Shown piece after piece: positions 60,961 through 64,000 of a stretch of 64,000 bases of DNA (positions are counted from its first letter, which is position 1; the number at the start of each line of letters is the position of its first letter). Below the pieces are notes generated by a model, which worked only from the letters and a program-made list of their open reading frames with translations, made no database searches and was not told the DNA's origin. Source of the DNA: Amycolatopsis sp. FBCC-B4732 (GTDB lineage Bacteria > Actinomycetota > Actinomycetes > Mycobacteriales > Pseudonocardiaceae); contig NZ_CP095376.1 in NCBI RefSeq assembly GCF_023008405.1, forward strand, positions 1,946,001 through 2,010,000, given 5' to 3'. Both the position numbers and the translations under genes were made by a program.

Positions 60961-61024
60961 GTATGCCCTTGCGGGCGGAGGACCGGCCGCGCCGATCCGG
61001 CTCGGCCGGGGCCACGTCGCCGGA

Positions 61025-61079
61025 CGTCATGAACGACTCGTTCACCTCGCCGGGCGCGGTGAACGACTCTTTCATGACG
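61025..61079. repeat. Imperfect inverted repeat, probably a dispersed palindromic element
   Basis: Arms at 61025-61046 (CGTCATGAACGACTCGTTCACC without its last two bases being unusual) and 61058-61079 are reverse complements over 22 bases with two mismatches, separated by 11 bases. Each arm also contains its own near-palindrome (GAACGACTCGTTC). I recall very similar sequences scattered in Amycolatopsis genomes, but cannot confirm it here. Confidence 0.7.
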
Positions 61080-61112
61080 TTCCCTGCGCCGCCCGAAAGC
61101 GGCCACCACCCG

Positions 61113-61149
61113 GATGCGGCCACCACCCGACAGGGGTGGTGGCCGCATC
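61113..61149 (-). terminator. Hairpin after the leftward alcohol dehydrogenase
   Basis: GATGCGGCCACCACCC (61113-61128) and GGGTGGTGGCCGCATC (61134-61149) form a 16-bp perfect stem with a five-base loop just past the dehydrogenase stop. The left arm belongs to a tandem direct repeat: GCGGCCACCACCCG at 61099-61112 and again at 61116-61129. Confidence 0.7.
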
Positions 61150-61154
61150 GTGGT

Positions 61155-62192
61155 TCAGCTGCGGAACAGGGCGACCTTCAGCGCGTTGCTGTCCTGCGGG
61201 TGGGCGAAGACGTCGTACGCCTCGTCCATCTCGTCGAGCCCGAACCGGTGCGTGATGAACCGGCTCGTCTCCAGCCGGCCGGCCGCGAGCATCCGCAGCA
61301 GCATCGGCGTGCTGGACGTGTCGACCAGCCCGGTGGTGATCGTGACGTTCTTGATCCACAGTTCTTCGAGGTGCAGTGTCGCCGGGGCACCGTGGACGCC
61401 GACGTTCGCGACGTGCCCGCCCGGGCGGACCAGCTTCGCGCACAGCTCGAACGTCTCCGGGACGCCGACCGCCTCGATCGCGACGTCCGCGCCGAGGCCG
61501 CCGCTCACCTCGGTCACCGCGGCCGCCGCGTCTTCCGGTCGCACCATCAGGTCCGCGCCGAACGACTTCGCCGCGTCCAGGCGGGCGGGTTCCCGGTCCA
61601 CCACGACGATCGTGCTGGGGGAGAACAGCTGCGCGTTCGTGATCGCGGCCAGCCCGATCGGCCCGGCACCGACGATCACCACGGTGTCGCCGGGCTTGAC
61701 GCCGCCGTTGCGGACGCCGACCTCGTACGACGTCGGCACGATGTCGGCCAGCATCAGCGCGGACTCGTCGCTCACCCCGGACGGCAGCACGTACGTCGAC
61801 GTGTCGGCGAACGGGACGCGTGCGTACTCCGCCTGGACGCCGTCGGTGGTGTGGCCGAGGATCCAGCCCCCGCCGCCGAGGCACTGACCGTAGGCCGCGA
61901 TCCGGCAGTACTCGCACCGGCCGCAGGCGGAGATGCAGGACACCAGGACCTTGTCGCCCGGCTTGACGGCGGTCACGGCGGACCCGGCCTCGACGATCGT
62001 GCCGACCGCTTCGTGGCCGAGGATCCGGCCGCGCTCGACCTCGGGGATGTCGCCCTTGAGGATGTGCAGGTCGGTGCCGCAGATGGTGACCGCGTCGACG
62101 CGGACGATCGCGTCGGTGGGCGCGGTGATTTCCGGCTCGGCGTGGTCGGTCCAGCCGCGCCGGCCGGGGCCGTCGTACACGAGTGCCTTCAT
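61155..62192 (-). CDS. Zinc-dependent alcohol dehydrogenase
   Basis: The 345-residue medium-chain dehydrogenase has C38 and H60-E61 (TICGTDLH, GHE) as catalytic-zinc ligands, structural-zinc C90, C93, C96 and C104, and GAGPIG near 174-179 for NAD(P). It resembles the isopropanol/threonine-dehydrogenase branch of the family, distinct from the AdhA-like enzyme at 1341. ATG 62192 follows GGAGAAGAA. It lies downstream of the DoxX-like gene, separated by a hairpin. Confidence 0.92.
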   Translation of the reverse strand: MKALVYDGPGRRGWTDHAEPEITAPTDAIVRVDAVTICGTDLHILKGDIPEVERGRILGHEAVGTIVEAGSAVTAVKPGDKVLVSCISACGRCEYCRIAAYGQCLGGGGWILGHTTDGVQAEYARVPFADTSTYVLPSGVSDESALMLADIVPTSYEVGVRNGGVKPGDTVVIVGAGPIGLAAITNAQLFSPSTIVVVDREPARLDAAKSFGADLMVRPEDAAAAVTEVSGGLGADVAIEAVGVPETFELCAKLVRPGGHVANVGVHGAPATLHLEELWIKNVTITTGLVDTSSTPMLLRMLAAGRLETSRFITHRFGLDEMDEAYDVFAHPQDSNALKVALFRS

Positions 62193-62221
62193 TTCTTCTC
62201 CTTCGTCACCGGAACAGCGGA

Positions 62222-62251
62222 ACGGGCGCCCGCCGGTCGGCGGGCGCCCGT
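62222..62251 (-). terminator. Perfect hairpin between DoxX-like and dehydrogenase genes
   Basis: ACGGGCGCCCGCC (62222-62234), loop GGTC, and GGCGGGCGCCCGT (62239-62251) give a 13-bp stem. It follows the DoxX-like stop on the minus strand, so it probably terminates or attenuates that transcript. Confidence 0.7.
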
Positions 62252-62265
62252 GGAACGGATCGCTT

Positions 62266-62862
62266 TCAGCGCAGCCACTTGCGGTCGCCGGCGAGCTCGG
62301 CCCAGCGGCGGCCGAATCCCCACGTGTTCCCGGCCGAAGCGGCGGCCAGCGCGATGAGGATCAGCGCGTAGATGATGTGGTAGTCGACGATCGGGTTGGT
62401 GGAGTGCGTCGCCTCGCCGGTGCTCATGCTCTGGGCGAGCGGCCATTCGGCGGCCCACATCATGAGCATCATCAGCGAGCCGGCCACGGCACTCAGCCGC
62501 AGTCCGACGCCGGCGATCACGGCGAGGCCGATCGCGCCGAGGCCGAGCATGAACAGCCAGTCGGCCCACCAGGTGCCGGCCCAGGTGTGGAACATCGACT
62601 CGAACGGGCCGACGTGGACGCCGCTCAGGAAGCCCTTGGTCGGCGAACCGCCGTTGAGCCACGCGCCCTTCGACGGGGTCGCGTAGCCGAGGCCGAACAG
62701 CTTGTCCAGGAACGCCCACAGGAAGATGAACCCCGTGGCGACCCGCAGGACGGCCAGGGACTTCCCGGCGATGGTGGGTCCGGCGACGAAATCGGGGATC
62801 GGCGCCGGCTCGGTGGCCCGGTGAACCGGGGTGGTCTTCTTCTCATCCGGTCGGACGGACAT
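62266..62862 (-). CDS. DoxX/DoxD-like membrane protein
   Basis: The 198-residue protein has four transmembrane helices (about 35-55, 100-120, 125-145 and 165-185) and the DoxX-like pattern LRVATGFIFLWAFLDKLFGLGY near 39-60. The cytoplasmic N-terminal tail is hydrophilic (MSVRPDEKKTTPVHRATE). DoxX/DoxD proteins take part in quinone-linked redox or thiosulfate metabolism, with many of unknown role. The start ATG 62862 follows AACGGAGGTTTCCCC. Its promoter holds the left pair of a four-box cluster. Confidence 0.82.
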   Translation of the reverse strand: MSVRPDEKKTTPVHRATEPAPIPDFVAGPTIAGKSLAVLRVATGFIFLWAFLDKLFGLGYATPSKGAWLNGGSPTKGFLSGVHVGPFESMFHTWAGTWWADWLFMLGLGAIGLAVIAGVGLRLSAVAGSLMMLMMWAAEWPLAQSMSTGEATHSTNPIVDYHIIYALILIALAAASAGNTWGFGRRWAELAGDRKWLR

Positions 62863-62924
62863 GGGGAAACCTCCGTTCTTTTCGGTGCTGGGGTCAGTTT
62901 CTGCCGGTACCCCGGCGGTTTCTG

Positions 62925-63019
62925 GGGCCGAAGGTCCCCGGCCGGGAGGCCCTTGGGCGCCGATCGCCGGGGACCGCGCGGGAAGGACCGAAGTCCTCCC
63001 GGGAGGTGGCCGAAGCCTC
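62925..63019. promoter_or_regulatory. Two pairs of DosR-like boxes between divergent genes
   Basis: Pair one: GGGCCGAAGGTCCC (62925-62938) and AGGCCCTTGGGCGC (62947-62960). Pair two: AGGACCGAAGTCCT (62984-62997, a perfect palindrome except its centre) and GTGGCCGAAGCCTC (63006-63019). Each pair has 22-bp spacing; the pairs are 37 bp apart. They appear to serve the DoxX-like gene and the USP separately. Confidence 0.65.
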
Positions 63020-63072
63020 GTGCCGCCGGCGGCTTCGGCCGGTTGACTTCCCGGTGACGAAAGGGGAAGCGG

Positions 63073-63921
63073 ATGAGCGGCACGGAACTCGTGGTCGGCG
63101 TCGACGGTTCGGCCGGAGCCCTCGCGGCGGTCCGGTGGGCCGCGCGCGTCGCACGCGAACGGAATCTCGGCATCCGGCTGGTCCGCGCGCTGCCGGGACT
63201 GCCCGCGCCCTTCCCGAGGAACGATCCGGGGTACGAGCAGCTGCTGGAGGCGGCCACGGGGGAGAGCCGTGCCTTGCTGGCCGAGGCCCGCGACGCCGTT
63301 TCGGGTGTCCGCGTGGAGACGGTGCTGCGACCCGAGCAGCCCGCGGACGCCCTGGTGGCCGAGTCCGCCGACGCGGCGATGGTCGTGCTGGGCACGCCTG
63401 GTCTCCGGCCGCTGGGCCGGATCCTGCTCGGCTCGGTCACGGTGGCACTGTCCGCGCACGCGCGGTGCCCGGTGGCCGTGGTCCGCCCGCACGCGGGTGA
63501 GGACGAACCGCCCAGCGAGGGGCCGGTGGTGGTCGGCGTCGACGGCAGCCCGGCAAGCGAGGAGGCCATCGCGACCGCGTTCGAAGAAGCGTCCTGGCGG
63601 GGTGCCTGGCTGATCGCGGTGCACTGCCGCCGCGACGGATGGTGGGACACGGGCGAGCGGGCCGGGCAGTACGGGCACGAGCTGCTCGCCCAGCGACTGG
63701 CCGGCTGGCAGGAGAAGTACCCGGACGTACCCGTCGACCGCGAGGTCGTCGCCGGGCGCCCGGCGGAACGCCTGCTCGACTTCGCCGACCGCGCGCAGCT
63801 GCTGGTCGCCGGCAGCCGCGGCCGGGGCGGGTTCAGCGGCCTGGCCCTCGGATCGACGAGCCAGGCGCTGATGTCCTACGCGCTCTGCCCGGTCGTCGTG
63901 GCCCGGCCCCGGGCGAAGTAG
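63073..63921 (+). CDS. Universal stress protein, two USP domains
   Basis: The 282-residue tandem USP has nucleotide loops GTPGLRPLGRILLGS (near 108-122) and [15 protein letters not shown] (near 244-258), both intact. It shares the [11 protein letters not shown] segment with the USPs at 2880 and 18474. GAAAGGGGAAGCGG precedes ATG 63073. The end overlaps a leftward partial gene by 46 bases. Confidence 0.93.
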   Translation: MSGTELVVGVDGSAGALAAVRWAARVARERNLGIRLVRALPGLPAPFPRNDPGYEQLLEAATGESRALLAEARDAVSGVRVETVLRPEQPADALVAESADAAMVVLGTPGLRPLGRILLGSVTVALSAHARCPVAVVRPHAGEDEPPSEGPVVVGVDGSPASEEAIATAFEEASWRGAWLIAVHCRRDGWWDTGERAGQYGHELLAQRLAGWQEKYPDVPVDREVVAGRPAERLLDFADRAQLLVAGSRGRGGFSGLALGSTSQALMSYALCPVVVARPRAK

Positions 63922-64000
63922 AGCACCGGACCCACGAAGTTCACGGCGATCACCAGGGCCCACAACCACTTCGGCCCGCGGACCCGCTCGGCGGGCCGGT
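63876..64000 (-). CDS. C-terminal part of a PLDc_N-type membrane protein
   Basis: Read leftwards, the frame gives ERVRGPKWLWALVIAVNFV and GPVLYFARGRA before TAG at 63876. That is the ending of small PLDc_N (phospholipase D nuclease N-terminal) domain membrane proteins, typically about 70-130 residues. The start lies beyond the window edge. The last 46 bases overlap the rightward USP. Confidence 0.6.
   Translation of the reverse strand, partial: RPAERVRGPKWLWALVIAVNFVGPVLYFARGRATTTGQSA

Overview
This window comes from the chromosome of a high-GC actinomycete. Codon use is strongly GC-biased, GTG starts are common, and the closest recognisable relatives of many proteins are from mycobacteria or streptomycetes. 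I suspect Pseudonocardiaceae and probably Amycolatopsis. That rests on overall impression, on a palindromic intergenic repeat at 61025-61079 and on scattered copies of a GTCCAC-N-GTGGAC palindrome. It is an inference, not a proof.

Almost the whole window is one large dormancy/hypoxia island of the DosR (DevR) type. It carries a DosR response regulator (35067-35705) and two GAF-GAF sensor kinases of the DosS/DosT family (23409-25100 and 37915-39639). The typical regulon classes of Mycobacterium tuberculosis are also here: eight universal stress proteins; five CBS-domain proteins, four of them with a BON or BON-like tail; four intact and one degenerate Acg-type nitroreductase; an Hsp20; a CtpF-like P-type ATPase; a Rip3-like site-2 protease; an Rv1733c-like membrane protein; and two zinc alcohol dehydrogenases. 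By eye I found DosR-like boxes (half-sites like GGGAC(C/T) and (A/G)GTCCC) in at least fifteen promoter regions. They occur mostly in pairs whose centres lie 21-22 bp apart.

Layout. 1-2728: a partial gene, a two-domain USP and an alcohol dehydrogenase. 2779-4445: a USP and CBS-BON unit ending in a terminator. 4451-8536: a DUF2188 remnant, an Acg paralogue, and DUF2267 coupled to a hemerythrin-tailed metal ATPase. 8827-11625: site-2 protease, PPK2 and small genes. 11663-17770: a tightly overlapping operon ending in a CYTH-CHAD gene broken by a stop codon. 17745-23328: CBS, USP, phosphoketolase, phosphate transporter and a PhoU-like protein. 23409-26954: a sensor kinase and a lone cytochrome oxidase subunit I. 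26962-29046: SDR, TetR and a GyrI-like protein. 29115-35705: cytochrome bd oxidase with a fused CydDC, divergent from dosR. 35821-39639: a decayed DUF3644 gene, an Acg paralogue and the second sensor kinase. 39783-47866: hsp20, then an acetyl-CoA/acetate module and a cation ATPase. 47847-49082: a foreign-looking HEPN-type gene. 49151-56916: USP, then Acg, PEP synthase, ABC exporter and an inactivated beta-CASP protein. 56921-64000: a frameshifted gene, more Acg, CBS and USP genes, an alcohol dehydrogenase, a DoxX-like protein, a USP and a partial PLDc_N gene.

Together the genes suggest a programme for surviving low oxygen. High-affinity and alternative terminal oxidases work beside phosphoketolase and acetate kinase, which make ATP at substrate level, an ADP-forming acetyl-CoA synthetase, and PEP synthase. 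Polyphosphate and phosphate handling (PPK2, CHAD, PiT) and flavin, USP and CBS nucleotide-binding proteins complete the set. Several genes are visibly decaying: a nonsense codon, two frameshifts, a truncated remnant and proteins without catalytic residues. The island therefore looks large, redundant and still evolving. I saw no rRNA, tRNA, CRISPR array or intact insertion sequence.
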